From positions 1 through 6,829 of the forward strand of contig DATESZ010000086.1 of the NCBI GenBank assembly GCA_035283845.1: a stretch of 6,829 nt of DNA. The letters are read 5' to 3'. Below, one piece after another: positions 6,372 to 6,829 of the stretch. The position numbers and the translations under genes were made by a program. The stretch comes from DATESZ01 sp035283845. GTDB taxonomy: Bacteria > Desulfobacterota > Syntrophia > Syntrophales > JACQWR01. Positions within the stretch are counted from its first letter, which is position 1. Each line of letters begins with the position of its first letter. Below the pieces are notes generated by a model. It was not told where the DNA came from. It did not search any database and was given only the letters and a program-made list of their open reading frames with translations.

Positions 6372-6377
6372 GGAGGT
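6372..6377 (+). promoter_or_regulatory. Ribosome binding site that fixes the TTG start
   Basis: GGAGGT, a perfect six-base anti-16S match, ends five nt before TTG 6383. It is the main reason to accept TTG as the start of the right-edge gene. Confidence 0.8.
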
Positions 6378-6382
6378 CACCC

Positions 6383-6829
6383 TTGCGTTTTGAAAAAGAG
6401 ATAGAGATTCTCAATTCCAAGGAAAAGGTGTGGGCGTTTCTCTGGGATGTAGATCGCTTCATTACCTGCGTTCCCGGCTGCAAAGAGGCCAAGACAGTGG
6501 AAGCGGGGAAAAGCTACACCGCGATGATGGTGGAAAAAGTGGGCCCTTTCCGTGTTGAATTCCCCATGGGGATCGAGGTCCTGGAAAGCCAGGTGATGTC
6601 CCATATCAAAGCCCAGGCCAGCGGTAGCGATAACAGGGTGGGTAGCCGGCTGAAGGTGGAGATCGATGTCCGTATGAAAGAAGAGGGGAAAAAGACTCAC
6701 CTCTCTCTCGGGGTGACAGTTGATATCCTGGGAAAGCTGGCGACCTTGGGGCATAGCATCATCAAGCGTAAGGCGGACCTGGTGATGGAAGAGTTTGCCC
6801 AGGCTATAAAGAATAGATTGGAAGGGGTC
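6383..6829 (+). CDS. Second CoxG-like SRPBCC-family protein, runs off right edge
   Basis: 149 codons are open from a TTG start to the window end; no stop is reached, so the gene is partial, though probably nearly complete given the paralogue's length. The protein begins MRFEKEIEILNSKEKVWAF and continues LWDVDRFITCVPGCKE, matching the CoxG/SRPBCC N-terminal pattern. VGPFRVEF and the C-terminal LGKLATLGHSIIKRKADLV with MEEF line up without gaps with the CoxG-like protein encoded at 5887-5438, at about one third identity. The shared positions include WDV, the C-x-PGC motif, VGP, GKL-x-TLG and the EEF helix. The start is supported by GGAGGT at 6372-6377; no ATG in frame would keep the conserved N-terminus. 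It is transcribed away from the hydroxylase operon and probably opens a divergent unit whose other genes lie outside. Its function is as uncertain as that of its paralogue: accessory to a molybdenum hydroxylase is the best guess from the family. Confidence 0.88.
   Translation, partial: MRFEKEIEILNSKEKVWAFLWDVDRFITCVPGCKEAKTVEAGKSYTAMMVEKVGPFRVEFPMGIEVLESQVMSHIKAQASGSDNRVGSRLKVEIDVRMKEEGKKTHLSLGVTVDILGKLATLGHSIIKRKADLVMEEFAQAIKNRLEGV

Larger units (their letters stand above)
5888..6382. other. Divergent intergenic region (495 bp)
   Basis: No convincing gene is present on either strand. It separates the minus-strand hydroxylase operon from the plus-strand CoxG paralogue and must carry promoters for both unless transcription enters from outside. 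Recognisable elements are the dyad at 5940-5966, a short hairpin at 6024-6040, a sigma-54-like site at 6266-6282, and an inverted repeat at 6324-6354. A perfect TTGACA at 6049-6054 (plus strand) lacks a good partner -10 hexamer. The rest, including the T-rich stretch at 6091-6115, shows nothing assignable. No tRNA, rRNA or CRISPR array was seen. Confidence 0.7.

Noticed and set aside
6377..6754. Minus-strand 125-codon frame opposite the right-edge gene
   Set aside because: The plus-strand frame encodes a clear CoxG paralogue with a strong ribosome site; the antisense frame shows no family pattern.

Overview
The window is a bacterial catabolic or accessory locus of roughly balanced base composition. 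Six consecutive genes lie on the minus strand, reading right to left, and one divergent partial gene lies at the right edge. The mix of ATG, GTG and TTG starts with clear Shine-Dalgarno sites, the three-subunit molybdenum hydroxylase and the NMT1/SsuA-type binding proteins would fit a proteobacterium or a Desulfobacterota-like/NC10-like environmental lineage. That placement is inference; nothing in the window fixes the taxon.

Minus-strand operon, in order of transcription: a small CoxG-like SRPBCC protein (5887-5438); the FAD subunit (5421-4558), the 2Fe-2S subunit (4434-3967) and the molybdopterin subunit (3970-1664) of a xanthine dehydrogenase-family hydroxylase; then two periplasmic substrate-binding proteins of ABC transporters (1633-641 and 621 to beyond the left edge). 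Junctions are tight (16 nt, 4-nt overlap, short gap, 19 nt), except for the 123-nt gap between the FAD and 2Fe-2S genes. That gap holds a compact 104-bp element with 10-bp perfect terminal inverted repeats, flanked by a 4-bp direct repeat (TTCA). Removing the element and one TTCA restores a 15-nt operonic spacer and leaves the stop codon intact, so it looks like a MITE-type insertion.

Right part: a 495-bp divergent intergenic region (5888-6382) separates the operon from a second CoxG-like gene on the plus strand (TTG start at 6383, running off the window). The two CoxG-like proteins are clear paralogues. The intergenic region contains a good sigma-54-type promoter match facing the plus-strand gene, an imperfect 27-bp dyad just upstream of the minus-strand operon, and a few weaker hairpins.

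Likely joint function (inference): the binding proteins capture a small organic compound for import by an ABC transporter whose permease and ATPase would lie beyond the left edge. The cytoplasmic molybdenum hydroxylase then oxidises that compound, or less likely reduces it. The Mo subunit lacks both active-site loops of CO dehydrogenase-type CoxL proteins, and the FAD subunit lacks an obvious 4Fe-4S insertion like that of 4-hydroxybenzoyl-CoA reductase. The substrate is therefore unknown and a CO-dehydrogenase label would be misleading.
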